The notes: generated by a model from the sequence alone, not told the origin. A DNA stretch of 64,000 nt from Boswellia sacra (GCA_013180625.2 SNVD02009140.1:186001-250000), one strand, 5' to 3'. Positions 1 to 11,899 are shown, counted from the stretch's first letter. Translations and numbers: made by a program.

Positions 1-119
1 ACTCCCACAATAATTTCTTCCTTGTCCCGCGTCTTGCTTCTCTCGGCCTGTTTTGGAAACTTTGGTGCAGCCAGCAAACCCTAACAATGGCGACTTCAAC
101 TGGTTTGACAAAAACCACT

Positions 120-249
120 AGTTCTTTATCTTCTCGCAACCAACTCCTATAACAACCAGGAAGCAATATAAAGAGAAGGCTGGCAGATTCAAGAAGCATC
201 CTGACAGTTCATCTTCCTCTCCTGGTCGAGAGTCTCCAAGACTTCGTTA
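120..249 (+). pseudogene. C-terminal coding remnant in the 3' region of the SIRE-like element
   Basis: A reading frame about 35 codons long ends at TAA 247-249 and encodes a basic, Ser/Pro-rich tail (…KKHPDSSSSPGRESPRLR). The frame upstream is broken by a shift near 150. Its position before the polypurine tract and 3' LTR fits the end of pol or of an env-like ORF in SIRE-type elements. I cannot assign a function. Confidence 0.35.
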
Positions 250-755
250 AGTGCTTTTGGCACTTGTGCTGAAATCAAGGGGGAGAGAAGGAAGTTTTTT
301 GATCTTTTTATGTCTGGTATAACTGTGGTTACTTACTTCTGTTTTATTTATATTTTTTGTTGCTTATTTCTCAAGGAATGTAAGTAAGTAGTAATGGGGA
401 GTAAGTAGAACTTCTTATGTTTGCTTTATGTGTGCATTCGAGATATCTTGATTTGATGAATGTTTTGCTTGGATGTTTTGCTCTGATCATGATCTGATTG
501 CATTGATTGATATAATTGCTCTGATCACGAATTGATTAAAGTGTGTTGCTTGATCAGTTTGACAAAGTCATTTTGATTGCAGGATATACTTATTCTGACA
601 GTGTTTTGTTATGAGTTTTGTAACAGCTCACTTACTTCTTCTTTACACATGATAATTTCTGTTTGCTATTTCATGATAGCTTATTGTTATGATTAACTTA
701 TCATGTGTGATGTTTTCTGATCAAAAATAGTTTGGTATTTTCATCACAAGTTGCC

Positions 756-770
756 AAAAAGGGGGAGATT
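756..770 (+). other. polypurine tract of the SIRE-like element
   Basis: The run AAAAAGGGGGAGATT lies just before the LTR start (TGGTGTCAAAG at 773). It is the expected primer site for plus-strand DNA synthesis and fixes the element orientation as plus. Confidence 0.6.
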
Positions 771-772
771 TT

Positions 773-1652
773 TGGTGTCAAAGTCTACTACATATTCATG
801 TGCCAGGCACATGATGAGTTTTGATCAACTTGTGATAAAACAAGAATATTATTTTTATTTCTATTCTAATGTTTCTAGAATTATATTTTAGAAGGCATTT
901 GATTTGTAATAAATATCTCTTTAGATTATGATATAATATCTTGTATCCTAATTAGAATAGGAGAATATTTATTTATCCTAATTCCTTTTGGAGTTTGTTT
1001 ATAATTAGGATATAATATCTTGTATCCTAATTAGAATAGGAGAATATTTATCTGTCCTAATTCTTTTTGGAGTTTGGTTAAAACACTTCCTATTTTATTT
1101 CTTCTAATCCTAATATGATTTGGATTAGAATTTTTACAAGATTTCTAGGGGATTTCGGTCAGACCTCTCACTATATATTCACAAGGCTTTTCAGGCGGCT
1201 GATCGTGTGGAGATTAAGTGATTTGTGGGTTCACCGAATTAGGTGTGTTTTTGTGAGAGAGTCTATGTTTTGGCATTCCATGATTTTATAGAAGAGAGCT
1301 TCAACGCAAAACGAATGTCTTCTTTGATTTGATTCTTTGAGTCTTTTGATTCATGTATGAGTGTCAAAAATCGTACTTGAGTTGTTGATTAAAGTCTGAG
1401 TGAGTTAGTATACACTTAGGATAACTTGAGGGTTGAGTGTTTATGTAATTCTGTCAGACATCAGGTGTTATGTATAATTTAATAGTGTGCTGTTAAGTTA
1501 TCTTTGACAGAGAGTGGGCAGTGTCACTAGTGTTTAGGATCTTTGCAAAGATTTTGTTTGTCAAAGATTAGGTCAGTGTGTGAGAGTGAGTCAACACTGT
1601 AAAAAATCTTAAAGATTGTACAAACAAGAATATAGTGAATTGCAGCTCTATA
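773..1652 (+). repeat. 3' LTR of the SIRE-like element, left part
   Basis: The LTR starts TGGTGTCAAAG after the polypurine tract. It contains near-repeats of about 65 bp (ATAATATCTTGTATCCTAATTAG at about 930-960 and 1010-1040). It is interrupted at 1653 by the minus-strand element G. The remainder is at 7685-8029, but the last 246 bases before the break are present again on the far side. Confidence 0.6.
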
Positions 1653-1653
1653 G
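1408..1653 (+). repeat. long direct duplication flanking element G, left copy
   Basis: This 246-bp stretch of the outer LTR is repeated at 7685-7930 on the other side of element G. By eye the copies differ at about 11 positions (roughly 4.5%) without indels. It occupies the place where a 5-bp target-site duplication would normally be. The left copy ends and the right copy begins exactly at the element ends. Confidence 0.85.
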
Positions 1654-3553
1654 ACCCAGGTATGGCAACCCAAGAAGGGGGGGGGGGGGGGTGAGTTGGG
1701 TTTTTATTTATAAAAACGGATTTAGAAAACTTTTCTTGAAAGATCAAAATTATTTAAATCTTTCTTTAAAAACAAAGGTGAAGAAGATGAAAATAGAATG
1801 CAATCAAGAGAATGGCAATAAAGAACAATCACAAGTGCAAGTAAATGTAAAGAGATAGGGATAGAGAGAGTGCAAACTCAATTTACGTGGTTCGGCAAAC
1901 CTTGCCTACGTCCACAGGCTCCTAGCTCCACGAGCTAAGCTTTCCACTAAGTTGTAGAAATCTTTACAACTTGCTTGATGAACAACCTCACCAAGACTTT
2001 TTTCTTCCAACTCTTGATAACACCACACCAAGAGTTCTTCTTGATGAACAACCTCACAAAGGCAACTTCCTTCAACTCTTGATAACACCACACCAAGAGT
2101 TCTTCTTGATGAACAACCTCACCAAGGCAACTTCTTTCAACCCTTGATAACACCACACCAAGAGTTCTTCTTGATGAATAACATCACTAAGACAACTTTT
2201 TTCAACCCTTGATAACACCACACCAAGAGTTCTTCTTGATGAACAACCTCACCAAGACAACTTCCTTCACCCTTGATAACAACACACCAAGAGTTCTTCT
2301 TGATGAACAATCTCACCAAGGAAAGAGTTCTCTCAAGGATAACTTTTATCCTTTACAAGAAGATCTCACTCTCACCACAATACAAGAACAAAGAAAATTT
2401 TTATAACAAAAGTACAACTCTCTTCAAAGAGTAGATAAAGAATATTAAAGCTTTCTAAACTTGATATTTCTCTTATTTGTGGCTTGATAGATTCTTATCT
2501 CTTCTTCTTGCTGAATGCATGGGAGAAGGGCTCCTTTTATAGGTAAATAGGATGAACTTAATCAAGTGAAGACACCAACTCCAAATTTTCTGCCCACCAT
2601 AAAAACCATAATTTTGTCTACCATTTTTGTCAATGTTTCGTTTGAAATTTGAAAATATCCAAAACATAAAAGATCTGTACAATTGAATAAGCTTTCCAAC
2701 TCATCAAGAACCAAGTCATTTGGATATCTTTAGCTCAAGATATGGCAAAAACATCATTTAGTGCTCATGTGACTTGATTTTTCTTTCTTGTGTCAGTCCA
2801 CCGAATTGAATGATAATTCTGTCAGCCTTCCATTTGAAATTTGAATTTCTTCAAAACATAAAAGATCTGCATATTTGAATAAAATTTCTAAAACATTAAG
2901 AATCAAAGCATTTGGATATCTCTATCTTAATATATGGATAAAACATTATTTGGTGCTCATATGAGTTGATTTTTCTTCTTTGTGTTAGTCCACCAAATTG
3001 CATGTCAATTATGTCCACCTTCCATTTGAAATTTGAATTTCTTAAAAACATATAAAATGTGCTTCATTAAGTCCTTTTTCCAATGCCATAAGAATCAAGT
3101 CATTTTGATTTTTGTAGCTTAAGATATGTCTAAAAGAGTATTTGGTGCTCATGTCAGCTACTTCCATTTGTCTTTCAATTTGCATGATGATTTGGACAAC
3201 CTTACGCTTGAAATTTGAATTTCTTTAAAACATATGAAATGTTATAAATTGAGTAAGCTTTCCAAAGACTTAAGAATCATATCATTTGGACATCTATAGA
3301 GATATATATGACCAATTGATTGAATATTGCTCATGTGTCACATTCCTTGAGTCAAACCTTGTTCTTAAACTTTGGTGCCTTTAACATGTAGTTTTCTCCT
3401 TAGCTTCAACACTTCATTTTAATAAGCATTTTCTTGATTTTATAATTATTTCAATGATATTACTCTTGCACATAAATAAACATGTTAGTAAATCACAATG
3501 AATCAATGTGTATTGTTATCATCAAAAATTATCATGTAGCCTTAGGGCTAACA
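1653..3553 (-). repeat. Element G 3' LTR (left)
   Basis: About 1.9 kb, homologous end to end with 5795-7684. It has two internal tandem arrays: five units of 64-66 bp at about 1977-2301 and four diverged units of about 185 bp at about 2640-3330. A G-run (about 1677-1690) near its left end is longer than in the other copies. Confidence 0.85.
1977..2301. repeat. 65-bp minisatellite inside the LTR of family G
   Basis: Five head-to-tail units of 64-66 bp, each starting near GATGAACAACCTCACCAAGG. The same array is at 6113-6435 (five units) and, with four units, at 20864-21123 in the solo LTR. Unit number therefore varies between copies of the family. Confidence 0.9.
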
Positions 3554-3568
3554 ATCTCCCCTTTTTTG
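3554..3568 (-). other. polypurine tract of element G
   Basis: On the minus strand AAAAAAGGGGAGAT directly precedes the LTR start TGTTAGCCC. Further purine-rich copies lie at about 3684-3692 and 3728-3750. This sets the element on the minus strand. Confidence 0.7.
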
Positions 3569-4332
3569 ATGATGACAAACCATTGATTGCTTTCAAATAA
3601 TATCTAAAATCAAGAATGAAAATAAAATCAAGAATAAACAAAAAGAAAGCAATTGTTATGAATATAAGCAAACCATCCATTTCTCCCCCTTTTGTTATCA
3701 TCAAAAAGATGTAGTCAAATTAATTAATCCCCCTAAATATATTCTCCCCCTTAACATATGTTACCATTTAAAGATTATCATAAAAAAGAAAAATTAAGAC
3801 ATATCCAACATGCCTACTTCTCTTCTAATTATGCAAAATTTATCTTGACTAAGGGGTTTAGTCATATTTGGGTCTAGGGACTAATTCTCAAACTTGATTT
3901 CTCTCGAATTAGTTCAATTCTTCTTGCATAGCCAAAATCAAACTTTTGTCATTTTCGGCTTCTTTAAAAGATTTCGGTTCAAATTGAGAGACAAATGCAA
4001 AATGATTACAAAAGTTTCCAAAAGAAGATCTAGTTCTCATACCTTGTGATGGTTCACCAATAATGAGATCTTTAAGGTGGTCTTTTGCGTACCTCCATTT
4101 CTTTAGTAATTCTTGGGAAGAATCATTTACTTCCTCGAGCTTTTCTTGTTGAAGTTGTAATTCATTTTGGCTCTTTTCATCAAGCCTTGATTCATTGATT
4201 TGCCTTTCTACTTTAACAATATCATAATCCTTCCTTTGGCATTATCGTCGACGGTCACATATCCTCCTTTCTTCATGATTAATCTTGAGAACTTGGAGGC
4301 ATCTCCGGTCATATGCCTTGAGTATCCACTAT

Positions 4333-5738
4333 CTAAGTACCACTTGTGTCTGCCACTCCTTTGTTTCTACAATCAATATTAAAAGAGCAAATTTTTGGTA
4401 CCCAAATGTTCTTGGGTCCTTGGGGGTTAGTTATGGTCCTTTTTGGAATCCATATTTGTTTCAAATTAGGATTTCTCTTAATGTAACAAGAATGCATTTT
4501 GTGTCCTTTTCTTCCACAATAATTATATAAATGATTAGGATTATTCCTAGAAGATCCATAAACAAAATAGTTTTTAAAATACTTTTGATTTTTATGACTT
4601 TTATAACATAACCCTCTTTTATCAAAAACACACCTTTGGTTTTGTAACATAGAATTCAAATTTTTTGTGTTTTTTGTAAAACTATCAACAATATTTCTTA
4701 AGTCATTATTTTCCTTTTTTCAAAATAACATTTTCTTTCTCTAATTTATCAAAATCCTTTTGTTTTAAAGTTTCATTTTCAGTTTTTAAAAAATGTATTT
4801 GACTTTCCAAACTTTCAAAATCTTTTTGCTTTAAATTTTCATTTTCATTTTCTAAAGCTTCATTTATTTCCACCAACTCTTCTAATTGAGATAACATGAT
4901 TTTTGACTTCTTTTTGAAAGCATTGATTTTTGAATTTTGTTTATCAACTTGCACATGTAAATTTTGGAATGCTTCAAGTAATTCATCATATGAAAGCTTA
5001 GGATCATGGTTTAGAATACTTATCTCATTTTCTCTTAAAGCTATGAAGCACATGTTTGCCACTTTGCAATCTTCTTCTTCATTCTCCTTCAAGGTGATTT
5101 CATGAGCCATGAAAGAACCCATAAGTTCTTCTAATGGTAGTTTGGTGAGGTCTTTTGCTTCTTGAATTGTCGTCACCTTTGGCTCCCAAGATTTTGGTAG
5201 ACACCTAAGAATCTTTCTCACCATTTCAACATTAGAATAAGATTTACCAAGAGATTTCAAACTATTAATAATATCCGTAAATCTAGTAAACAGTTCAGAA
5301 ATTGATTCATCCGATTTCATCTTAAAAAGCTCATAACTATGAACTAGCATACTAATTTTGGATTCTTTAACTTGACTAGTCCTTCATGAGTTACTTCAAG
5401 TGTGTGCCATATTTCTTGTGCCGTAGAACAAGTAGATATTCTATTAAACTCATTTCTATCTAGAGCACAATACAACACATTCATGGCTTTAGCATTCAAA
5501 CTCAATTTCTTTTTATCATCTTCACTAAACTCTTTAGGTTCTTTAAGCATGCATTCCCCATTTTCATTTTTGGTAGGAACAAAAGGTCCTTCCAAAACAA
5601 TAGACCACAAATCATAATCAAAAGATTTCAAGAAAATACTCATTCTAGTTTTCCAATAAGAGTAATCACTTCCATAAAAAATGGAGGTCTAGAGATAGAA
5701 AGTCCCTCAACATATGAAGTTGAATTAAAAGTTGCCAT
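4333..5738 (-). pseudogene. gag: gag of element G (Copia UBN2-type), frameshifted
   Basis: Capsid-type Gag that would package the element RNA. It reads from ATG at 5738 (MATFNSTSYVEG) through a PPFF…YWK segment, a UBN2-like core (YCALDRNEFNRISTCSTAQE, then LFKMKSDESISELFTRF and LPKSWEPKVTTIQEAKDL), a long Lys/Glu-rich coiled-coil stretch (about 5000-4710) and a zinc-knuckle region near 4530. Breaks: a one-base loss near 5680, another frame change near 5345, and a further break between 4706 and 4659. The zinc knuckle keeps C, H and C of CX2CX4HX4C, but the first Cys reads Tyr (YNYCGRKGHKMHSC). No pol follows. The family call is confident; the protein is dead. Confidence 0.8.
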
Positions 5739-5780
5739 AGCTCAAAAATCGATTAAGATTTTAAAAAATTGAGCAACCTT

Positions 5781-5792
5781 GCTCTGATACCA
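5781..5792 (-). other. primer binding site of element G (initiator tRNA-Met type)
   Basis: On the minus strand TGGTATCAGAGC lies two bases from the LTR end. It matches the 3' end of plant initiator tRNA-Met, the usual Copia primer. Confidence 0.8.
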
Positions 5793-5794
5793 CT

Positions 5795-7684
5795 TGTTGA
5801 CCCAGGTATGGCAACACAAGAGGGGGGGTGAATTGGGTTTTTATTTATCAAAACGGATTTAGAAAACTTTTCTTGAAATATCAAAATTATTTAACTCTTT
5901 CTTTGAGAATAAAGATGAAGAAGATGAAATAGAATGCAATCAAGAGAATGGCAATAAAGAACAATCACAAGTGCAAGTAAATGTAAAGAGATAGGGATAG
6001 AGAGAGTACAAACTCAATTTACGTGGTTCGGCACACCTTGCCTACGTCCACGGGCTCTTAGCTCCACGAGCTAAGCTTTCCACTAAGTTGTAGAAATCTT
6101 TACAACTTGCTTGATGAACAACCTCACCAAGACTTTTTCTTTTAACCCTTGATAACACCACACCAAGAGTTCTTCTTGATGAACAACCTCACAAAGGTAA
6201 CTTCCTTCAACTCTTGATAACACCATACCAAGAGTTCTTCTTGATGAACAACCTCACCAAGGCAACTTCTTTCAACCATTGATAACACCACACCAAGAGT
6301 TCTTCTTGATGAACAACATCACCAAGGCAAATTTCTTCAACCCTTGATAACACCACACCAAGAGTTCTTCTTGATGAACAACCTCACTAAGGCAACTTTC
6401 TTCACCCTTATAACACCATACCAAGAGTTCTTCTTGATGAACAACCTCACCAAGGAAAGAGTTCTCTCAAGGATAACTTTTATCCTTTACAAGAAGATCT
6501 CACTCTCACCACAATACAAGAACAAAGAAAATTTTTACAACAAAAGTACAACTCTCTTCAAAGAGTAGATAAAGAATATTAAAGCTCTCTAAACTTGATA
6601 TTTCTCTTATTTGTGGCTTGATAGATTCTTATCTCTTCTTCTTGCTAAATGCATGGGAGAAGGGCTCCTTTTATAGGCAAATGGGATGAACTTAATCAAG
6701 TGAAGACACCAACTCCAAATTTTCTACCCACCATAAAAATCGTAATCTTGTCTACCATTTTTGTCAATATTTTGTTTGAAATTTGAAAATATGCAAACAT
6801 AAAAGATCTGGAAAATTGAATAAGATTTCCAACGCATCAAGAACCAAGTCATTTGGATATCTTTAGCTCAAGATATGGCCAAAACATCATTTGGTGCTCA
6901 TGTGACTTGATTTTTCTTTCTTGTGTCAGTCCAACGAATTGAATGATAATTCTGTCAGCCTTCCGTTTGAAATGTGAATTTCTTCAAAACATAAAAGTTT
7001 TGTATATTTGAATAATCTTTCTAAAACATTAAGAATCAAAGCATTCGGATATCTCTATCTTAAGATATGGATAAAACATTATTTGGTGCTCATATGAGTT
7101 GATTTTTCTTCTTTGTGTCAGTCCACCGAATTGCATGTCAATTATGTCCACCTTCTATTTGAAATTTTATTTCTTCAAAACATATAAAATGTGCTCCATT
7201 AAGTCCTCTTTCCAATTCCATAAGAATCAAGTCATTTTGATTTTTCTAGCTCAAGATATGTCCAAAAGAGTATTTGGTGCTCATGTCAGCTGCTTCCATT
7301 TGTCTTTCAACTTGCATGATGATTTGGATAATCTTACACTTGAAATTTGAATTTCTTTAAAACATATGAAATGTTATAAATTGAGTAAGCTTTCCAAAGA
7401 CTTAAGAATCACATCATTTGGACATCTATAGAGATATATATGACCATTTAATTAAACATTGCTCATGTATCACATTCCTTGAGTCAAACCTTGTTCTTAA
7501 ACTTTGGCGCCTTTAACATGTAGTCTTCTCCTTATCTTCAACACTTCATTTTAATAAGCCTTTTCTTGATTTTACAATTATTTCAGTGATATTACTCTTG
7601 CACATAAATAAACATGTTAGTAAATCTCAATTAATCAATGTGTATTGTTATCATCAAAATTATCATGTAGCTTTAGGGCTAACA
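5795..7684 (-). repeat. Element G 5' LTR (right)
   Basis: About 1.89 kb. Plus-strand ends are TGTTGACCC and GGGCTAACA. It contains the 65-bp array (6113-6435, five units) and the diverged 185-bp units. The sequence after it (from 7685) is the right copy of the 246-bp flanking duplication. Confidence 0.85.
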
Positions 7685-7930
7685 GTAGACACTTAGGATA
7701 ACTTGAGGGTTGAGTGTTTATGTAATTCTGTCAGATATCGGATGTTACGTATAATTTAACAGTGTGCTATTAAGTTATCTTTGACAGAGAGTGGGCAGTG
7801 TCAGTAGTGTTTAGGATCTTTGCAAAGATTTTGTTTGTCAAAGATTAGGTCAGTGTGTGAGAGTGAGTCAACACTGTAAAAGGTCCTAAAGATTGTACAA
7901 ACAAGAATATAGTGAATTGCAGCTCTATAG
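7685..7930 (+). repeat. long direct duplication flanking element G, right copy
   Basis: Second copy of 1408-1653, starting at the first base after the LTR end (…GGGCTAACA). Confidence 0.85.
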
Positions 7931-8029
7931 CTGTCTGTGAACGTAGGTTTTTATAACCGAACCACGTAAAAATCCTCCCGTGTCGATTTACATTACAATG
8001 TACTGTTATATTTATTATAACTGCATACC
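7685..8029 (+). repeat. 3' LTR of the SIRE-like element, right part
   Basis: After the duplicated 246 bases the outer LTR continues for about 100 bases, with a GGTTTTTATAACCGAACCAC segment typical of Copia LTR 3' regions. It ends near …TATAACTGCA at 8029, where ATPase coding sequence begins. Confidence 0.5.
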
Positions 8030-8144
8030 TCCAGAACTCTCAATGACAATATCCAAGATCTCCTTGGCCACTTCGGTACCATGAATTCTCTTAGATAGTC
8101 CTACATCTGGTTTATGCAGAACTGGTGCATCGCCTATTCCGTCC
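8030..8144 (-). pseudogene. P-IIB Ca2+-ATPase pseudogene, segment 4 (hinge after the P domain)
   Basis: Read on minus this piece encodes G-I-G-D-A-P-V-L-H-K-P-D-V-G-L-S…HGTEVAKEILDIVI. It is clearly the GDGTNDAP…GTEVAKE hinge of a type IIB calcium pump. It joins segment 3 (13349-13455) in frame if the Copia element between them is ignored. The conserved TND has become IGD, so Mg2+/phosphoenzyme chemistry would be impaired even without the insertions. Homology stops near 8035, at the SIRE-like LTR. The roughly 250-300 C-terminal residues (last membrane helices) are not in the window and should lie left of it. Confidence 0.85.
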
Positions 8145-8147
8145 ATA

Positions 8148-8465
8148 TGAATTTCACTGTAAATGATACTTTCAACTCACGCAGCTCAAAAGTTGCTATG
8201 AGGAAAAGTTTCTATATATAAATGAGCTGAGAAAGTTTGTTACAACCTAGCTGCCAGGTGTTGTCTATTCAAGAAATTGTTACATCAGCAAATAAGGTTA
8301 TTGCACATGGCTATTTCTTGAAAGTCCTAAAAAGAGGAATAAATAGAAATAACAAACTTAATGAAGGCTTAATAAACCTAGTTAACTAACTTAGCCAACT
8401 AATTAAAAAGGAACTTAAGAGCAATGCCAGATTATTCTACTTGTATGACATGAGCTTCCTTAACA
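8148..8465 (-). repeat. Element F 3' LTR (left)
   Basis: Starts TGAATTTCACTGTAAATG and ends CTTCCTTAACA on plus. It is homologous to 13031-13348. A polypurine tract (minus: GGGGGG within 8479-8486) adjoins it. Confidence 0.8.
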
Positions 8466-10150
8466 TCCCTTCTCAAACTGGGGGGCACTTTAGTGACTCC
8501 CAATTTGCTTATGAAGTGATAGAATTGAGGGACTGTTAAAGGCTTGGTGAGGCAGTCGACTACTTGGTCACATGAGGGAACATAGCGCACATCCTGTAGT
8601 TTTTGAAGAAGTTTATCACGCACAAAGTGGATATCAATTTCTATATGTTTGGTTCTGCCATGATACACTGGATTGGAGGCTAAGGCAACAGCACTTGTGT
8701 TATCACACTAGACAATTGGGCATCAAGAAGATTGGCAGTGAAGTTCCAAAAATAGATATTGTAACCAGGTTATTTCAGTCGCAACCTAAGCAAGAGCTCG
8801 ATATTCGGACTCTGTGCTTGACCTGGAAACTACAAATTCCTTTTTGGATTGCCATGAGACTAGATTGTCACCAAGAAATATGCAGAAACCCCTAATATAT
8901 CTCATCTCCTCTATGCTACAAGCCTAATATGTATCAGAGAATCTGATTGTGTTGATGTTTTCACACAACTTAATATGTAGACCAAGAGATTTGGTGCCTC
9001 GTAGGCATCTTAGAATCCTTTTTACAACCGGCAAATGCACAGTTTTGGGTGCTTGAAGGAATTGACTAAGCTTATGCACATTGTAGGCTATATCCAGTTT
9101 GGTGTGAGTGAGATATTATGGTGGTCTCACAGTACTTCTATAAAGAGTGGGATTTGAGAAGAGTTCAGAATTTCTAGTGATTGGTTCCTCCAAATCACAA
9201 TTAGATGGAGCATGCTTTCAAGTGTTCTAGCTTGATTTTCTTCAACAGATCAGAAACATACTTGGATTGGCTAAAGTATATGCCAGTGGCATCTCTTCTT
9301 GCCTCTATACCAAGAAAATAGTATAACTCCCTAAGATCTTTTAGAGCATAGAGTTTGTTTAGATCTGAGATGAGGCATTGTACAGTTTGTGGATTATTTT
9401 TAGTCATTAGGATATCATCCACATAGACAAGGATGAAACTAAGAGTCCTTGCTTCCCTAAGAACAAAAAGTGCTAAGTCTGTTTTAGAGTTTGTGAATCC
9501 TTAGCCTAACAATGTGTTTCTTAATTTGTCAAACCAAGCTCTTTGGGCCTGTTTGAGGCCATAGAGAGCTTTATGCAGCTTGTACATGTGTAGGCTTTAT
9601 GGAATCAATTAAGCCTTCAGGCTATATCATATACACTGACTCATCCAGGTTGCCATTTAGAAAGGCATTGTTGATATCTAGCTGCCTTATCTTCTAGTTT
9701 TTAGCTATATCTCAGGTCAAATCACCCTTATTGTTCCTTGTTTCACCACAGGGCTATAGGTCTTAGAATAATCAATTCCAAGAGTCTCATGAAAGCCTTT
9801 GGCTACTAGCCTGGCTTTATGTCTGTGAATAAAGCCATCACTGTTTAACTTGAGTTTAAAAACCTATTTGTTTCCTACCAAGTTATACTTAGAAGAACTA
9901 ATGACAATGTTGTGCTCCTCACCAAGGCCTCGAATTCTGCATCCATAGCCTTTTTTCATGTAGTTGACTTGATGGCTTCTCTAACTGTACCAGGTTCTGT
10001 GTTTTCATTGTTGGTGCCATTTATTTCCTCAATATTGTAGACGTTGGGTTTAAATATGCCTCTTTTTCATCTTGTAATTATAAGGTGACAGGAAGCATTT
10101 GTTATGAGCACAGCAGGTGAAGTTTGCATTCCTATATTAGTTTCACTTTG
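8432..10150 (-). pseudogene. pol: Element F reverse transcriptase and RNase H, broken
   Basis: Near 9200-9422 the minus strand reads MDDILMTKNNPQTVQ…LKDLRELYYFLGIE, the YVDD-LGIE part of Copia reverse transcriptase. At 8432-8668 it reads KHIEIDIHFVRDKL…VDCLTKPL, the C-terminal RNase H. Between and around these the frame is cut repeatedly by stops and indels; RT motifs are recognisable up to about 10100. RT and RNase H would copy the element RNA into DNA. The protein is not functional. Confidence 0.8.
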
Positions 10151-10156
10151 AAGGGC

Positions 10157-11330
10157 TTATGATATATTTGGCGAAGTGTATGGTGAATTGCTTTGGGAAA
10201 TGGCTTGTGATCTGTTTTGAGAGGACCTTGGTGTGACAATAGGTGAGACATTGTGGTTTGTGTTTGTGTTCAATTCTTCTATAAGAGAATTTTGAATTTG
10301 TGCAACTATATCAGGAGAGTTTTGAGAGGTCAATTTGTCTAGGTGTGATGAGGTTTTAGATTCCTTTGCTACTGAGGTCCTTGCATGTCCATCTATTGAG
10401 AAAAGGGAGAACAAAATTAGATGAGGGTGTGATAGAAGTTTGTGTTTTTTAACTAGCTCTAGTATTGAGAAAACCAAGTTTGAAAGGAAACTATATCTCA
10501 TTAAAGACAACATGCCTCGAAAGATATATTCTTCTAGTAGGACTTAAACATTTGAATCCTTTGTGAGACTCACAATAGCCTAAAAAGACACATTTAATGG
10601 AGAAACTAAAATTTATGGCTTTGGTAAGATCTTAAGTAGGCAAAGCATGAGCATCCAAAGGTTTTTAGTGACTCATAATCTGAAATGTGATTATAAACTT
10701 TTTCCCAAGGTGACTTTCCAATCAAGAAAGGAGTTGGGAGCCTGTTGATGATCCATACTTCAGTGTGAAATGCCTCCGACCAATACTTTAAAGGCATACC
10801 TACTTGAGCAAGCAAAGCGAGCCCCATCTTAAAAAGGTGCTTGTGTTTTCTTTATACTTTACCTTGTTATTCATGGGTGTAAGGACATGCTATTTTAGTC
10901 TCTATTCCATTTTGATTTAGGAAATCAGTAAAGTCTCTAAACTCTCCTCCCTAATCTGATTATAAACTTTTGATTTGCCTTTCAATTTTTTTCTCAGCAC
11001 AGGCTGTGAATTGTTTGAAGGTGGATAAGGCTTTTGATTTGCTTTTAAGTGGATATAACCATGTGAATCTACTATAATCATCAACAAAGTTGATATAATA
11101 TTTATATCCTGAACTAGATGCAATAGGAGCTGGTCCCCAAAGATTTGTATGGATCAGGTCAAGTATTTGTTTGGTTTTGCTGGTTGAATGTTTGAAAGGC
11201 AATGCATAAGATTTCCCCAACTAACAAGCATCACAAAAGTTCAAATTTTTCATTAATCCCAAGAGGTTTCCTGCAACTTTCCAGGAATTGACTCAAGACT
11301 TTGATAGATGGATGCCTAATGTTTCTATGC
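10157..11330 (-). pseudogene. pol: Element F integrase region, broken
   Basis: Minus-strand frames 10960-11220 (GKSYALPFKHSTSKTKQILD, then HTNLWGP and FVDDYSRFTWLYPL) and 10606-10827 (QVGMPLKYWSEAFHTEVWII, then RLPTP) are the catalytic core and the C-terminal part of a Copia integrase. Integrase would insert the cDNA into chromosomes. Two of the catalytic acidic sites are visible (D in HTNLWGP-type context and in FVDDYS); the DDE set cannot be completed because of frameshifts. A Ser/Thr-rich linker to the RT is at 10157-10513. Confidence 0.8.
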
Positions 11331-11899
11331 CAGACATTGGCTAGACTTTCATTTGAGACATTTTTTTAAACTAATACAGACAAACTTTGACGCTTGACAG
11401 AGAATAAATTAGACAAAGGCTTAGATGAGAAGCTACGTTTTTTGAGACAAGAACAAGTAAACACAACAACAACAAGATACTTTGACGATCTATTTCTTCC
11501 ATGAACTTTTAGTAGACTTTATTATGACTTGGAACCTCGATAGATTTAATAAAGTCCTTTTTTAACTCTCCCCTGTAGGAGCACCTAGTGAGTGTGTTTA
11601 TCCTTCACAAGATAACAATTAGAATGGAATTCAACAAATATTCTATTATCTCTGGTAAGCTTTGACACACTCAATAAGTTTTTGGTGATTTTAGGCATAC
11701 ACAGAATGTTTTTCAAACTTAACATTAAATTAGTTGTAGGCTATTTTGAGTATCTAATGTGTGAGATTCTTAGTCTATTTCTATCACCACTGAAAAGGGA
11801 ATTCTTACCACTATACTCACTCCTAGCATTGATGAGATTTGGTTCAACAATCATGTGATTGGTTGCTTCATTATTTACATACCAAGCTTCATCAACAAT

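Larger units (their letters stand above)
1653..7684 (-). mobile_element. Element G: gag-only (non-autonomous) Copia LTR retrotransposon
   Basis: Two LTRs (1653-3553 and 5795-7684) bound a 2.2-kb internal region. On the minus strand the order is 5' LTR (right), initiator-tRNA-Met type primer site (5781-5792), gag (5738 to 4333), polypurine tract (3554-3568), 3' LTR (left). There is no protease, integrase or reverse transcriptase, so it depended on a relative. Read on plus, the LTR ends are TGTTGACCC…GGGCTAACA; the left LTR has lost the first TGTT. By eye the two LTRs differ by about 5% over the first 270 bases. There is no 5-bp target duplication; 246-bp duplications flank the element. A solo LTR of the same family lies at 20543-22194. 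Confidence 0.85.
1..8029 (+). mobile_element. SIRE-like Copia LTR retrotransposon, 3' part, split by element G
   Basis: The left edge holds the 3' part of a plus-strand Copia-type element. A short coding remnant ends with a TAA at about 247-249. About 500 bases without ORFs follow, then a purine-rich tract (about 756-770) and an LTR beginning near 773. The LTR is split at 1653 by another element, resumes at 7685 and ends near 8029. The element lies directly beside the ATPase fragment at 8030-8144, so it appears to have inserted into that gene. Its gag, pol and 5' LTR would lie left of the window. The SIRE assignment rests only on the long non-coding 3' region with several GGGGGAGA tracts. The lineage is uncertain; the LTR call is firmer. 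Confidence 0.6.

Noticed and set aside
1977..2301. CRISPR-like regularly spaced repeats
   Set aside because: Units are contiguous 65-bp tandem repeats without unique spacers, inside a plant LTR.
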